A DNA stretch of 32,034 bases from a bacterium (GCA_029552985.1 JAKPDB010000143.1:1-32034); one strand, 5' to 3'. Numbered from the stretch's first letter, positions 7,305 through 17,921 are shown. Made by a program: numbers and translations. The notes: generated by a model from the sequence alone, not told the origin.

Positions 7305-9479
7305 ATGTGCAAAAATTGGTGGCAAAGACCGTTGAGGATGATGAGACGGGATTATCTTGGAGATTTCAGCAAATTTCTTAATGCAGACATGGACAAACTG
7401 GCGAGGGAAACAAAAACTCTGTGGAAGGCAAACTGTGAGTGGATTATGGCAACACCTGGATGCGCCCCTGGAACCGGATACCTCGTGACTTTCAACTCAG
7501 AAAAATTTGAGAAATTACAAGGGCTTGGAAAAAGAGATCTTTTGAGGGAATATGTACCGATTGCGAAAAAACATAAATTGCATGTCATTGCCTATATCAA
7601 TATGCACTGGTACAGTTATGAATTTGCGAGAAAAAATCCTGGATGGGAACAGTTGTGTAAAGATGGAGTTCCCTATGGACAAAAGCATCCTCTTTACGGT
7701 AATGGCACAACATTCTGTGTCAATAGCCCGTGGAGGAACTGGGCTTTTGAGATGATACAGGAAGTGATGAAAACAGGTGTGGATGGATGTTTTCTTGATG
7801 GTCCTGTGGTCTATCCTGAAGCCTGTTATTGCCCGTACTGTCAGAAAAAATTTGAAAAATTTTCAGGAGAAAATAGAATGCCTGATTTCTGCGACTGGAA
7901 AGACCCATTATGGAAAACATTTGCTCTTTTTCGCTCACACAGCTGGGCAGAATTCATGAGAGATGCCACAAATGCTGCAAAACAGATAAATGAAAACGCT
8001 GTGATGTTTCTCAATGGTGGGCATTTCAATACTTCAAATATTATTCTCGGTTATGACGCTGGAAGAATGGAGATGTTTCAAACCTTTACAGGCGCAGAGG
8101 ACTTTTTTCACTGCACAGATTTATACCGCTCTCCTTATACTTCTTTGAACCTTTCAAGATTTCTTTCTGCGGGGAAAAACCCATCGGTTGTGTTTACGCA
8201 TCATACACTTTCAAGTTGGCACTATGTGCCTTTGCCTGAGGCAGAGTTGTCAACTGCGCTGGCGCAGGCAACAGCTGGTGGTTCAAATACATGGTTTGCG
8301 ATATTTTATCCTGCGATTGAAAAGACGAAAAAATATGCCACAGGCGCTTTGAAAAGTACTGGTTCTTTAATCTCACGGGCTGAAAAATATATTGCTGAAA
8401 GCAGGTCATGCGCGGAAACCGGCATAATGATTTCAAATCAGACCCTTTATTTCTATATTTCGTCCCACAAAGGACTTTCCTATCAAGCCGGCTCTGGCAG
8501 AGAACAGGGCCTTATCATTGATTCAGGAAAAGACAACGACACAGCAGATATCAATGGAATGAGAAAAGTCTCAGAAGAAATTTTGAACAACGAAAATCAT
8601 GGTTGTCTTGACCTGTGTAATTTTGCTCATATACCAGCAAGGGTGATCTGGGATGAATATCTTGATGAAACCCATCTATCAGAAATCAAAGTATTGATAC
8701 TACCAGATGCCGCATGCCTGTCTGAATGCCACATTGATGCAATAATGAATTTTGTGCGCAATGGCGGAATACTAATTTCTGATTTTGAATCAGGAATGTA
8801 CGATAGTGAAGGAAACCATGTAGCCAGAAAACACTGGCTTGAATTTCTTGGAATAAAAGAAATTTGCGGAGTTTTCAGACCATCAAGGATTGAGGACTAT
8901 ATGGTATTGACTGAAAAAATTGGAAATATCGAAAAAGACATTCTCATTCCAAGACCAGTGAATGCCCTTGCGATAAAGCCCGCAAAGGATGCCAGAATAC
9001 TTGCGAAGTTTCTCAAACCCATAAATCTTGCGTACAGGCAGCCAGAAGGTATCAGCGACTATCCTGCGATCATCATGACTGAAAGAGGAAAAGGCAGGGT
9101 TGTTTATTTCCCTTCAGCGATTTTTGAAAGTTTTAATCGCTTCCACATTGACATTCACAAAAACCTGGTGCATTCATTGATAAGGATGATTACACCTGGT
9201 GGACTTCAGATTGAAACTGATGCTCCTGGAAGCCTGGCAATGGAATTGAGAGAAAACGAAAAATTTCAGATTCTTCATCTTGTAAATGTTACATCTGATA
9301 TGAAAAGGCCTATGGATAAAATCATTCACATTCACAATGTTTCCATTTCAATAAAAACAAACAGAAAAAAGGCATTTTCTCTATCATCTGGCAAATCACT
9401 ACCAGCGACATTTCAAAAAACGAAACTCTCTTTCGTGGTACCTGTGGTAAACGATTACGAAATTATCCTGCTTTCATAA
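7305..9479 (+). CDS. Glycoside hydrolase-like protein (GHL6-type TIM barrel with GATase-like/trimerisation region)
   Basis: A 724-residue protein without a signal peptide. The first 330 or so residues fit the hypothetical glycosyl hydrolase 6 family: an AYINMHWYSYEF strand, then GVDGCFLDGP followed by the CYCPYCQKKFEKFSG cysteine pattern common in this group. Residues about 400-600 resemble the beta-galactosidase trimerisation/class-I GATase-like fold, with strands such as VLILPDAACLS and GGILISDFESG. The C terminus looks like a small beta domain. The start is fixed by GGAGGAGCA just before the ATG. Substrate is unknown, and its location next to CBM9, GH20 and rhamnosidase-like genes suggests glycan use. 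Confidence 0.8.
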   Translation: MCKNWWQRPLRMMRRDYLGDFSKFLNADMDKLARETKTLWKANCEWIMATPGCAPGTGYLVTFNSEKFEKLQGLGKRDLLREYVPIAKKHKLHVIAYINMHWYSYEFARKNPGWEQLCKDGVPYGQKHPLYGNGTTFCVNSPWRNWAFEMIQEVMKTGVDGCFLDGPVVYPEACYCPYCQKKFEKFSGENRMPDFCDWKDPLWKTFALFRSHSWAEFMRDATNAAKQINENAVMFLNGGHFNTSNIILGYDAGRMEMFQTFTGAEDFFHCTDLYRSPYTSLNLSRFLSAGKNPSVVFTHHTLSSWHYVPLPEAELSTALAQATAGGSNTWFAIFYPAIEKTKKYATGALKSTGSLISRAEKYIAESRSCAETGIMISNQTLYFYISSHKGLSYQAGSGREQGLIIDSGKDNDTADINGMRKVSEEILNNENHGCLDLCNFAHIPARVIWDEYLDETHLSEIKVLILPDAACLSECHIDAIMNFVRNGGILISDFESGMYDSEGNHVARKHWLEFLGIKEICGVFRPSRIEDYMVLTEKIGNIEKDILIPRPVNALAIKPAKDARILAKFLKPINLAYRQPEGISDYPAIIMTERGKGRVVYFPSAIFESFNRFHIDIHKNLVHSLIRMITPGGLQIETDAPGSLAMELRENEKFQILHLVNVTSDMKRPMDKIIHIHNVSISIKTNRKKAFSLSSGKSLPATFQKTKLSFVVPVVNDYEIILLS

Positions 9480-9485
9480 GAAATA

Positions 9486-9515
9486 TTTCATCCATGGGCT
9501 TTTTAATTGTATAAT
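9486..9515 (+). promoter_or_regulatory. Promoter for flavodoxin (and probably ileS)
   Basis: TATAAT at 9510-9515 lies 34 bases before the flavodoxin ATG, in the 70-base gap after the glycosidase. The -35 is poor (TTTCAT, 18-base spacer). Confidence 0.4.
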
Positions 9516-9549
9516 ATATCCCAATATCTTTGCTGACAGGAGGTAAAAT

Positions 9550-10032
9550 ATGGCAAAAATCCTTATTGTCTATTATTCAAGAACCGGCAATACTGAAAAG
9601 ATGGCTCATGAGATACAAAAGGGTGTTCTTGAAGAAAATGTTGAGGTTGTTGTGAAAAAAGTTGAAGAAACAGAACCTGATGAACTTTTGAATTATGACG
9701 GCATTATCGCTGGTTCGCCCACGTATTTTGGTGGACCCGCCTGGGAAATAAAAAAACTTTTTGACCAGTCCGTGAAATTTTATGGAAAAATGATTGGTAA
9801 AGTGGGCGGCGCATTTACATCCTCTGCCAATATCGCAGGTGGCAATGAAACAACAATACTTTCTATTATTCAGATGATGCTGATTCATGGAATGATAGTT
9901 CAGGGAACGACAGAAGGAGGCCATTATGGACCTGTGGCGATCGGCACTCCTGATGAAAAGGTATTAAAAGAATGCAGGCATTTGGGGAAAAGAGTTGCGG
10001 TTGTTGTAAAAAAACTGAAAGGTGAGAAATAA
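9550..10032 (+). CDS. Flavodoxin-family FMN protein (WrbA-like NAD(P)H:quinone oxidoreductase group)
   Basis: A 160-residue flavodoxin fold. The phosphate-binding loop is SRTGNT (residues 10-15), the second loop is SPTYFGGPAWEIK and the third is SSANIAGGNETT, as in WrbA-like proteins. It would bind FMN and carry out two-electron quinone or iron-sulfur reduction in the cytoplasm. AGGAGG sits seven bases before the ATG. The stop lies one base before the ileS start, so the two genes are probably cotranscribed, though no functional link is obvious. Confidence 0.88.
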   Translation: MAKILIVYYSRTGNTEKMAHEIQKGVLEENVEVVVKKVEETEPDELLNYDGIIAGSPTYFGGPAWEIKKLFDQSVKFYGKMIGKVGGAFTSSANIAGGNETTILSIIQMMLIHGMIVQGTTEGGHYGPVAIGTPDEKVLKECRHLGKRVAVVVKKLKGEK

Positions 10033-10033
10033 A

Positions 10034-12775
10034 ATGGACAAGCTCAATTATTCTGAAACAGTTTTGCTTCCAAAAACTGCTTTTCCCATGAAGGCAGACC
10101 TTGCAAAGAGGGAACCACAGTTGCTTGAGAAATGGAAAAAGATTGATATTTACAAGAAAATGCTTGAGAAGAATAAAGGTAGTCAAAGTTTTATTCTTCA
10201 CGATGGACCTCCATACGCCAATGGACATATTCATATTGGCACAGCACTAAATAAAATTCTCAAGGATACTGTTGTAAAATTCAAGTCATTACAGGGATTT
10301 TTCTCGCCTTTTGTTCCTGGCTGGGACTGTCATGGAATGCCCATTGAGCATCAGGTTTTTCAGCAAATGAAATTGAAGGACAAAAACGCTGTTGACATTA
10401 TTTCTTTTAGAAAAAAGGCCCATGATTATGCAATGAAATTTATGGCAATTCAAAGAGAAGAATTTAAGCGGCTTGGCGTTTTTGGTGACTGGGAACATCC
10501 GTATCTTACCTTAAATCCTGTGTATGAAAAAACGATTGTTGAAAGTTTTGGAAAACTATTTACCAGTGGATACATCATTCAGAGATACAAGCCAATACAC
10601 TGGTGCTGGCACTGTCAGACCGCTCTTGCTGAAGCAGAACTTGAGTACTGGGATGAAACAAGTCCATCCGTATATGTAAAGTTTCCTGTGAAAAAATTTT
10701 CAGCCGGCCGGGTACCTGATCATAGTTTCTTCTTAATCTGGACAACAACACCATGGACACTTCCAGCAAATGTTGCGATTGCTGTTCATCCTGAACTTGA
10801 ATACTGTATTATCAAAACAGATGCAGGTCATTTTATCCTGGCAACGACTCTTGTTGACACTGTCTGTGAGAAATTGAACTGGAAGAGCGAAAGAATTGCA
10901 ACGTTCAAAGGAAAGGACCTTGAACATACGATATACAGCCATCCATTTGTGGAAAGGGATAGTCCTGTGGTACTTGCTCATTATGTTTCTGCGGAAGAAG
11001 GAACTGGTTGCGTTCATACTGCCACCGGTCACGGTGAGGAGGATTATCAAACAGGCCTCAAGTATCATTTGCCAGTAATCTCCCCTGTTGATGAAAGAGG
11101 AAGATTCACAGAAGAAGTACCAGAATGGAAGGGAATGCTTGTGTTTGAAGCAGACCCTTTCATCGTTGACAGTTTAAGCAAGAGACACATTATTCTGCAC
11201 AGTGAAAATTATCGACACTCATACCCACACTGCTGGCGCTGCAAAAAACCAGTGATTTTCAGGGCAACAAAACAATGGTTTTTGAAAATAGACCATCAGA
11301 ACCTGAGAGAATTGTTGCAGAGTGAAATTCAAAAAACAACATGGATTCCAGAAGAAGGGCAGTCAAGAATCTCAAGCATGGTTGCCCTGAGACCTGACTG
11401 GTGCCTTTCAAGACAAAGATTGTGGGGAGTGGCTCTACCAGTTTTTTATTGTGAAAAATGTGGAACAGCAATCTGCAACAAAGAAACCATCAGCAAGATT
11501 TCGTCTCTGGTGGAAAAATTTGGTTCAGATGTCTGGTTTGAAAAGTCAGTTGAAGAATTGCTTCCAGAAAACTTTACCTGTCCTAATTGCAGCCAGGCAG
11601 GTCCTTTCATAAAAGAAAAGGATATTCTTGATGTTTGGTTTGATTCAGGGGTCAGTCATCTTGCTGTGCTGAAAAATGATCCGCAACTAAAATGGCCAGC
11701 TGAACTCTACCTTGAAGGAAGCGACCAGCACAGGGGCTGGTTTCAAACATCCCTTATCACCTCCTGCGCCATTGAGAAACACGCTCCTTTCAAAACAGTG
11801 CTCACGCATGGATTTGTTGTTGATGCTGAAGGAAGAAAGATGTCAAAATCCCTTGGAAATGTGATTACCCCAGAGCAGATTATTAATCAATACGGCGCTG
11901 ACATTTTAAGGTTATGGGCTGTGAGTGAAAATTACCAGCAGGACATGAGAATTTCTCAAAAAATTATTGACCATCTTGTCATTGTGTACAGAACACTTCG
12001 CAATACAATGAGGTTTATCCTTGGAAATATTTCTGATTATGACGTGCAATTTCAGGTTCAGGAAAGTGAACTACTTGAAGTTGATAGATGGGCAATTGCA
12101 AGGCTCAATCAATTGGTCAATGATGTCACGGGTTATTATGAAGCATGCCTGTTTCATAAGGGTGTCAATGAAATTTTTGATTTCTGCAATATTGATATGT
12201 CTTCGTTTTATCTTGACTATCTCAAGGATAGGTTATACACACATGGAAAAAACTCATGTACACGACGGGCGGCTCAACAGGTGCTTTATCAGATTCTTTC
12301 ATCCCTTGTGGTTATGCTTGCACCTGTTCTTTCCTTTACATGTGAGGAGGCATATTCTTTTATTCCATTCAAAAAACAGGAAAGCGTGTTTCTTGAACAT
12401 TGGCCTGAAGCAAAAGCACCTGACAATAATCTTCTTGAGAGATGGCTGAAATTTTTTGAGTTCAGGAAATTGGTTCTAAAACAAATTGAGCAGCAAAGAG
12501 CACAGGGAAAAATTGGAAGCAGCCTTGAGGCAGCAATCTTTGTGAAGGCAAATCCGCAGCATAGAGAATTTCTCGAAAGTTTCCAGCCGTATCTTACAAA
12601 TCTACTGATGATAGCAGAAATTCATCTTGAAAACGGAAATGAGCTGGAAGTGAAAGCAGAGAAAACAGACCTTCCAAAGTGCGCAAGGTGCTGGATACAC
12701 CACAAAACTGTGGGGCTTTCAAAACAGCATCCTCAACTATGCGAAAAGTGCTTACAGGTTGTGAATGATAAGTAA
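10034..12775 (+). CDS. ileS: Isoleucyl-tRNA synthetase
   Basis: A 913-residue class I aminoacyl-tRNA synthetase that charges tRNA-Ile. The signature region reads GPPYANGHIHIGTALNK, the tryptophan-rich segment GWDCHGMPIE is typical, and the CP1 editing-domain motif TTTPWTLPAN is present. The catalytic loop is GRKMSKSLGN. A C-terminal zinc-finger pattern, CARCW then CEKC, completes a normal bacterial enzyme. The ORF track starts at a GTG at 10022 inside the flavodoxin stop region. AAGGTGAG before the ATG at 10034 makes that the better start. The HIGH motif is HIGT here. No T-box leader is seen. Confidence 0.97.
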   Translation: MDKLNYSETVLLPKTAFPMKADLAKREPQLLEKWKKIDIYKKMLEKNKGSQSFILHDGPPYANGHIHIGTALNKILKDTVVKFKSLQGFFSPFVPGWDCHGMPIEHQVFQQMKLKDKNAVDIISFRKKAHDYAMKFMAIQREEFKRLGVFGDWEHPYLTLNPVYEKTIVESFGKLFTSGYIIQRYKPIHWCWHCQTALAEAELEYWDETSPSVYVKFPVKKFSAGRVPDHSFFLIWTTTPWTLPANVAIAVHPELEYCIIKTDAGHFILATTLVDTVCEKLNWKSERIATFKGKDLEHTIYSHPFVERDSPVVLAHYVSAEEGTGCVHTATGHGEEDYQTGLKYHLPVISPVDERGRFTEEVPEWKGMLVFEADPFIVDSLSKRHIILHSENYRHSYPHCWRCKKPVIFRATKQWFLKIDHQNLRELLQSEIQKTTWIPEEGQSRISSMVALRPDWCLSRQRLWGVALPVFYCEKCGTAICNKETISKISSLVEKFGSDVWFEKSVEELLPENFTCPNCSQAGPFIKEKDILDVWFDSGVSHLAVLKNDPQLKWPAELYLEGSDQHRGWFQTSLITSCAIEKHAPFKTVLTHGFVVDAEGRKMSKSLGNVITPEQIINQYGADILRLWAVSENYQQDMRISQKIIDHLVIVYRTLRNTMRFILGNISDYDVQFQVQESELLEVDRWAIARLNQLVNDVTGYYEACLFHKGVNEIFDFCNIDMSSFYLDYLKDRLYTHGKNSCTRRAAQQVLYQILSSLVVMLAPVLSFTCEEAYSFIPFKKQESVFLEHWPEAKAPDNNLLERWLKFFEFRKLVLKQIEQQRAQGKIGSSLEAAIFVKANPQHREFLESFQPYLTNLLMIAEIHLENGNELEVKAEKTDLPKCARCWIHHKTVGLSKQHPQLCEKCLQVVNDK

Positions 12776-12816
12776 AAAAATCTACAGGTTCAATATACTG
12801 GCAGGAACTGAATAAA

Positions 12817-13908
12817 ATGAAGGGATATCTCGTTATTGAAGACGGCACTATATATACTGGCGAAACATTTGGCAGCCAGGCCGAACGATTTGGTGAATTA
12901 ATTTTCAATACAAGTATGACAGGATACCAGGAAATCCTTTATGACCCATCCTATAAAGGTCAAATCGTTGTCATGACATATCCACTGATAGGAAACTATG
13001 GAATCAACAGCCAGGATGTGGAATCATACAAAATTCATCTTGAAGGATTTGTTGTCAGGGAAAAAAGCAAAATCTATTCAAACTGGAAAGCAGAGAAATC
13101 CATTGACCAGATTTTCAAGGAAAACGGAATTACTGGAATTGAGGGTGTTGACACAAGAAAAATCACAGAACTTATTAGAGATAAGGGCGCACAGAAAGCA
13201 GGGATATTTGTCGGCAGTCAGGATAAAAGACAGATGCTTGAAAAGGTTAGAAAATCTCCTTGTATTGTTGGCAGGGATATAGTAAAAGATGTTATCAAAG
13301 GTGAGCCATTTATCTGGAATAATCAGGGTAAATATAAGGTTGTTGTGATTGACTGCGGTGTAAAATACAACATTCTCAGACTTCTTGCAGAAAAAAATCT
13401 GAAGGTAGTAGTGTATCCGGCGAATGCGCCATATGAAGAAATAGATAAGGAAAAACCTGATGGGATTTTAATTTCCAATGGACCAGGAGATCCTGAGCCA
13501 TTGACATATGTAATAAAAACTGTTTCAAATCTTGTTGAAAAATATCCTGTGTTTGGAATCTGCCTTGGTCAGCAAATTCTTGGACAGGTTTTTGGCGGGA
13601 AAACGTATAAATTAAAGTTCGGCCATCATGGTGCAAACCATCCCACAAAAGATTTGAAGACAGGAAAAATCTCAATAACAGTCCAGAACCATGGATTTTG
13701 CGTTGACATCAATTCAATCAAGGACCCAAATATTGTTATTACGCATATCAATCTCAATGACCAGACACTTGAGGGCATAGAACACAAGAAACTTCCTGTA
13801 TTCAGCGTTCAATTTCATCCAGAAGATTCACCTGGTCCACAGGATGCACGATATCTGTTTGAAAAATTTTATAGGATCATTGATCATGGGAAAAAGAACA
13901 GACATTAA
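12817..13908 (+). CDS. carA: Carbamoyl-phosphate synthase small (glutaminase) subunit
   Basis: A 363-residue CarA. The N-terminal CPSase small-chain domain includes [17 protein letters not shown] and [10 protein letters not shown]. The class I amidotransferase domain has the nucleophile C249 in GICLGQQ and the His-Glu pair H334/E336 in FHPE. It hydrolyses glutamine and passes ammonia to CarB to make carbamoyl phosphate for pyrimidines and arginine. It starts 41 bases after ileS with an AGGA site, and its last 23 bases overlap the start of the carB N-half. Its place next to the GS/GOGAT block puts a glutamine consumer beside glutamine producers. Confidence 0.97.
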   Translation: MKGYLVIEDGTIYTGETFGSQAERFGELIFNTSMTGYQEILYDPSYKGQIVVMTYPLIGNYGINSQDVESYKIHLEGFVVREKSKIYSNWKAEKSIDQIFKENGITGIEGVDTRKITELIRDKGAQKAGIFVGSQDKRQMLEKVRKSPCIVGRDIVKDVIKGEPFIWNNQGKYKVVVIDCGVKYNILRLLAEKNLKVVVYPANAPYEEIDKEKPDGILISNGPGDPEPLTYVIKTVSNLVEKYPVFGICLGQQILGQVFGGKTYKLKFGHHGANHPTKDLKTGKISITVQNHGFCVDINSIKDPNIVITHINLNDQTLEGIEHKKLPVFSVQFHPEDSPGPQDARYLFEKFYRIIDHGKKNRH

Positions 13909-15535
13909 GAAAATTTTGCTCATAGGTTCAGGACCCATTGTCATAGGGCAGGCATGTGAATTTGACTATTCAGGTTCACAGGCATGCAAGGCATTGAAAG
14001 AAGAGGGCTATAAAGTGGTTCTTGTTAACAGCAATCCTGCAACTATTATGACAGACCCAGAAATGGCTGACAAAATTTATCTTGAACCGCTTATCCCTGA
14101 AATTCTTGAGAAAATCATAGAAAAAGAAAGACCTGATGCTTTGCTTCCGACTCTCGGCGGACAGACCGCATTGAATCTTGCCACAAAGCTATATGAAATG
14201 GGAGTTCTTCAGAAGTATCATATGAAAATGATAGGTGCAAACTACCAAGCAATAAAAAAGGCAGAAGACAGAGAATGTTTCAAACAATCAATGAAAAAAA
14301 TTGGGCTGAAAGTGCCTGAAAGCGGGATTGCCCGCAGTTTGAGAGAAGCAATTGAGGTGGTAGGAAAAATTGGTTTTCCTGCTATCATAAGACCTGCATA
14401 TACACTTGGAGGTACCGGTGGTTCTGTGGCATATAACATAGAAGAGTTTGAAGAACTTGCAGAGGCAGGATTGAAGGCAAGTTTTATTGGAGAAATTCTT
14501 GTGGAACAATCAGTCCTTGGATGGAAGGAGTATGAATTAGAAGTAATGAGAGACCTGAAAGACAATGTGGTGATTATCTGCTCAATAGAGAATTTTGATC
14601 CAATGGGAGTTCATACAGGAGACAGCATCACAGTTGCACCTGTTCAAACCCTAACAGATAAAGAATATCAAGAAATGAGAAATGCGGCCATATCAATCAT
14701 CAGAGAAATAGGCGTTGAAACAGGTGGTTCAAATATTCAATTTGCAGTAAATCCTGAAAATGGAGAGATGGTTGTCATCGAAATGAATCCCCGCGTATCA
14801 AGGAGTTCAGCCCTTGCTTCAAAGGCAACAGGTTTCCCGATTGCGAAAATTGCCACAAAGCTTGCCATTGGTTATACGCTTGATGAGATACCAAACGATA
14901 TAACAAAAAAGACGCCTGCCTGTTTTGAACCTGCCATTGACTATTGTGTTGTCAAAATCCCAAAGTTTAATTTTGAAAAATTTCCAGGAGCATCTGATGT
15001 GTTAACCACCTCAATGAAGTCGGTTGGCGAAGTCATGGCGATTGGCAGGACTTTTAAAGAAGCGTTCCAGAAGGCGCTTAGAAGCATGGAAGAAAATTTT
15101 GCGGGCTTTGAAGATATTGCATTGAAACTTGACCTTCATGAGGGATTGAGAATTCCAAATTCAAAAAGGGTCTTCTATATTAAACAAGCTCTGAAACAGA
15201 ATTGGACCATTGATGAAATTTATCATCTGACAAAAATTGACAGATGGTTTCTTGCAAACATCAAAGAAATCGTTGATTTTGAAAAAATGCTTGAAAGACA
15301 AAAAGGAAAAACTGTTGATTTTGAAACGATGAAAAAAGCAAAGGAACTGGGATTTTCAGACAGTCATATTGCTAAAATTTTGGGATGCAGTGAGAGAAAA
15401 ATCCGAAATCTGCGAAAAAGGTATAACATAGTCGTTGACTATAAATGTGTGGACACATGTGCAGGTGAATTTGTTGCCTATACCCCTTATTATTATTCAA
15501 CTTACGAACATCCAGAAGTAATAAAAATCACATGA
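13886..15535 (+). CDS. carB: Carbamoyl-phosphate synthase large subunit, N-terminal half (split carB)
   Basis: A 549-residue protein equal to the first half of CarB: pre-ATP-grasp segment ([18 protein letters not shown]), ATP-grasp carboxyphosphate domain ([29 protein letters not shown]) and the oligomerisation domain ending in [20 protein letters not shown]. In fused CarB the next residues would be the second ATP-grasp half, but here the ORF stops. The ORF track start (13844) is upstream of the likely ATG at 13886, which has an AGGAT site and begins [17 protein letters not shown] as expected. The stop overlaps the next ATG (ATGA), so both halves are translated together. Confidence 0.95.
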   Translation: MGKRTDIKKILLIGSGPIVIGQACEFDYSGSQACKALKEEGYKVVLVNSNPATIMTDPEMADKIYLEPLIPEILEKIIEKERPDALLPTLGGQTALNLATKLYEMGVLQKYHMKMIGANYQAIKKAEDRECFKQSMKKIGLKVPESGIARSLREAIEVVGKIGFPAIIRPAYTLGGTGGSVAYNIEEFEELAEAGLKASFIGEILVEQSVLGWKEYELEVMRDLKDNVVIICSIENFDPMGVHTGDSITVAPVQTLTDKEYQEMRNAAISIIREIGVETGGSNIQFAVNPENGEMVVIEMNPRVSRSSALASKATGFPIAKIATKLAIGYTLDEIPNDITKKTPACFEPAIDYCVVKIPKFNFEKFPGASDVLTTSMKSVGEVMAIGRTFKEAFQKALRSMEENFAGFEDIALKLDLHEGLRIPNSKRVFYIKQALKQNWTIDEIYHLTKIDRWFLANIKEIVDFEKMLERQKGKTVDFETMKKAKELGFSDSHIAKILGCSERKIRNLRKRYNIVVDYKCVDTCAGEFVAYTPYYYSTYEHPEVIKIT

Positions 15536-17085
15536 AGAAAAAGGTTGTGATACTTGGCGCAGGGCCAAATAGGATAGGTCAGGGAATAGAGTTTGATTAT
15601 TGCTGCGTTCATGCTTCATTTGCCCTGAAAGAAATTGGCTATGAAAGTATCATGGTGAATTGTAATCCTGAAACTGTTAGTACCGATTATGATACCTCTG
15701 ATAAACTCTACTTTGAGCCGCTGATATTTGAGGATGTGATGAACATTATTGAAAAAGAAAATCCTCTGGGTGTTATACTACAATTTGGAGGCCAAACCCC
15801 ATTAAAACTTGCAATTCCATTAAAAAAGGCAAAAGTGAACATTCTTGGAACAAGCCCTGACGCAATCGATATTGCAGAGGATAGAAAGAAATTTAAAAAA
15901 CTCCTTGATAAACTTGGGCTTATGCAACCACCGAGTGGTACAGCCAGAAATAAGAAAGATGCATTAAAGATTGCTCACCAACTTGAATATCCTGTACTTG
16001 TAAGGCCATCATATGTGCTGGGTGGAAGGGCGATGCAGATCGTCTATGACGATGGTATGCTGCAGGAGTTTATGGAAAAAGCCATTGAAGTTTCGCCAGA
16101 ACATCCTGTGTTAATAGACAAATTTCTTGAGGATGCCGCTGAGGTGGATGTTGATGCAATATGTGATGGAAAAACATGCGTGATTGGTGGAGTAATGGAA
16201 CACGTGGAGCAGGCAGGTATTCATTCTGGAGACAGTGCGATGGTGCTACCACCTTATAGTTTGAAGGAAAAAGTCATTAACGAAATCAAACAAGCAACAA
16301 AAAAACTCGCCCTATCTCTGAACGTTGTGGGACTGTTGAATATTCAATTTGCTGTGAAGGACGACAATGTTTATATTCTTGAGGTAAATCCACGCGCTTC
16401 AAGAACTGTGCCTTTTGTAAGCAAGGTTACAGGTGTTCCCCTTGCAAAACTTGCAACGAAAATCATGCTGGGTATGAGTTTAAAAAAATTGCATTTTGAA
16501 AAAGAAATTCGTCTCAATTATTTTGCTGTAAAAGAATCAGTGTTTCCATTCAACAGATTCTCTGGTATCGATGCTGTGTTAGGTCCTGAAATGAGGTCCA
16601 CCGGTGAAGTAATCGGCATTGACGAAAGTTTTGAAATGGCGTACGCAAAAAGCCAGCTGGCAGCAGGTCAAAATCTTCCACTCAGTGGAAATATTTTTAT
16701 CAGTGTTCGGGACAATCATAAAGAGTTAATTTATCCTATAGCAAAGGGTTTTGCTGAACTTGGATTCAAAATTATCACGACTGCTGGAACCGGGAAATTT
16801 TTGTCAGAAAAAGGGCTTGAAGTAACAATTATCGGCAAACTTCATGAAGCAGTAAGACCCAATGTCATTGACTATATAAAAAACAATCAGATTCAGATGA
16901 TTATCAATACTCCAACAGGAAACAGGCCAAAACAGGATATTGTTTCTATCAGAACAATGGCAATACATAGAAGCATTCCTCTTATCACAACAGCGCGAGC
17001 AGCGCATGCAACATTGCTTGCAATGAAAAGATTAAAGGAGCACAAAATACAGGTAAAGGATATTAAACAATACCATATGATGTAG
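15532..17085 (+). CDS. carB: Carbamoyl-phosphate synthase large subunit, C-terminal half (split carB)
   Basis: A 517-residue protein equal to the second half of CarB. It opens with [23 protein letters not shown], the usual start of the second pre-ATP-grasp domain. The carbamate-phosphorylating ATP-grasp domain follows ([31 protein letters not shown]), and it ends in an MGS-like allosteric domain from about residue 385 ([26 protein letters not shown]). No catalytic segment is visibly missing, so the pair should give a working large subunit. Split carB is known in Aquifex and several archaea. It is cut exactly at the domain border, so this is not a frameshift artefact. Confidence 0.95.
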   Translation: MKKKVVILGAGPNRIGQGIEFDYCCVHASFALKEIGYESIMVNCNPETVSTDYDTSDKLYFEPLIFEDVMNIIEKENPLGVILQFGGQTPLKLAIPLKKAKVNILGTSPDAIDIAEDRKKFKKLLDKLGLMQPPSGTARNKKDALKIAHQLEYPVLVRPSYVLGGRAMQIVYDDGMLQEFMEKAIEVSPEHPVLIDKFLEDAAEVDVDAICDGKTCVIGGVMEHVEQAGIHSGDSAMVLPPYSLKEKVINEIKQATKKLALSLNVVGLLNIQFAVKDDNVYILEVNPRASRTVPFVSKVTGVPLAKLATKIMLGMSLKKLHFEKEIRLNYFAVKESVFPFNRFSGIDAVLGPEMRSTGEVIGIDESFEMAYAKSQLAAGQNLPLSGNIFISVRDNHKELIYPIAKGFAELGFKIITTAGTGKFLSEKGLEVTIIGKLHEAVRPNVIDYIKNNQIQMIINTPTGNRPKQDIVSIRTMAIHRSIPLITTARAAHATLLAMKRLKEHKIQVKDIKQYHMM

Positions 17086-17090
17086 GAAGT

Positions 17091-17119
17091 TTGACAGGTG
17101 TTTAAGTATAATCTATAAA
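17091..17119 (+). promoter_or_regulatory. Promoter of the GAF-ANTAR gene
   Basis: TTGACA (17091-17096), a 17-base spacer and TATAAA (17114-17119) lie in the 62-base gap after carB. A second TATAAT at 17107 is too close to this -35 to be used with it. Confidence 0.65.
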
Positions 17120-17147
17120 TTATTATAAAAAGGAAGCACAAACAGTC

Positions 17148-17843
17148 ATGGAAGGAAAAACTATTCAACAACAGATTGAAGCCCTGACGAAAATCAGTAA
17201 GGCAATTACTTCTGACCTGTACCTTGAGGACATTCTCAAACTCATAGTGCTTGTGACTGCAGAGCTAATGGGCTCCAACATCTGTTCTATACTTTTGCTT
17301 GATGAAAAAACCAAAAAACTACATATCAGAGCGACCCAGAGCGTCAGTGAAGAATATAATAAAAAACCACCATTAAGCATAGGCGAAGGTATTGCTGGAA
17401 AGGCTGTAAAGGAAAACAGACCCATTGTTGTCAAAGATGTTACAAAGGAAGAAGAATATAAATACAGGGATATTGCCATAAAAGAAGGACTCTGTTCTTT
17501 ATTATGCGTGCCCCTTGCAATCAAAAATCGGGTAATCGGTGTTATCAATTGCTACACTTCAAAACCGCATGATTTTACAGAAACAGAAATAAAAATTTTG
17601 ACCACAATTGCAAATCAGGCGGCAATGGCAATTGAAAATGCAGAACTGCTAGTAAAAAGTAAGGTGATCCAGGAAGAGCTTGAAACGAGAAAGCTTGTTG
17701 AAAGAGCAAAAGGAATTTTGATGAAGAAAGAAAACCTTACTGAAGAGGAGGCATACAGGAAAATCAGAAAGTACAGCATGGATAAGCGCAAGACAATGAA
17801 GGAAATAGCCGAAGCCATTATTCTTGCCTCGGATTTGATATAA
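17148..17843 (+). CDS. GAF-ANTAR transcription antitermination regulator
   Basis: A 231-residue cytoplasmic regulator. A GAF sensor domain covers roughly residues 22-160 (SNICSILLLDE, IGEGIAGKAVKENRPIVVKD, LCVPLAIKNRVIGVINCY), followed by a short coiled linker and an ANTAR RNA-binding domain from about 170 (ETRKLVERAKGILMKK, LTEEEAYRKIRKYSMDKRKTMKEIAEAII). ANTAR proteins bind paired hexaloop hairpins in nascent leaders and prevent terminator formation, often ahead of nitrogen genes. Just such a leader lies immediately downstream (17881-17963), and hexaloop hairpins are also found before glnA. The GAF ligand is unknown; a small nitrogen signal is plausible. It has its own promoter and an AAGGAAG ribosome site. 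Confidence 0.93.
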   Translation: MEGKTIQQQIEALTKISKAITSDLYLEDILKLIVLVTAELMGSNICSILLLDEKTKKLHIRATQSVSEEYNKKPPLSIGEGIAGKAVKENRPIVVKDVTKEEEYKYRDIAIKEGLCSLLCVPLAIKNRVIGVINCYTSKPHDFTETEIKILTTIANQAAMAIENAELLVKSKVIQEELETRKLVERAKGILMKKENLTEEEAYRKIRKYSMDKRKTMKEIAEAIILASDLI

Positions 17844-17845
17844 AT

Positions 17846-17873
17846 TTGACAGATAAAATTTTTGTGGTAATAT
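17846..17873 (+). promoter_or_regulatory. Promoter of the gltB-like gene leader
   Basis: A perfect TTGACA (17846-17851), 16-base spacer and TAATAT (17868-17873), starting two bases after the GAF-ANTAR stop codon. Transcription would begin near 17880, right before the hexaloop hairpins. Confidence 0.75.
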
Positions 17874-17880
17874 GTTACTG

Positions 17881-17921
17881 AATTAGATTCGTGCACGAAG
17901 TTGTGCGAGCTGGACGATGAG
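17881..17921 (+). promoter_or_regulatory. Candidate ANTAR-binding dual hexaloop hairpins in the leader RNA
   Basis: Two small hairpins follow the predicted start of transcription. P1 pairs GCAC (17893-17896) with GTGC (17903-17906) around the hexaloop GAAGTT. P2 pairs GGAC (17912-17915) with GTCC (17922-17925) around the hexaloop GATGAG. Five bases separate them. Known ANTAR targets are two adjacent hexaloop hairpins with A at loop position 1 and G at position 4. Here G4 is present in both loops but position 1 is G, so the match is architectural rather than perfect. A competing palindrome, TTCGTGCACGAA, overlaps P1. Confidence 0.7.

Noticed and set aside
15525-15540. carB frameshift
   Set aside because: The two halves meet at a clean domain border with an ATGA overlap and known precedents, not mid-domain.
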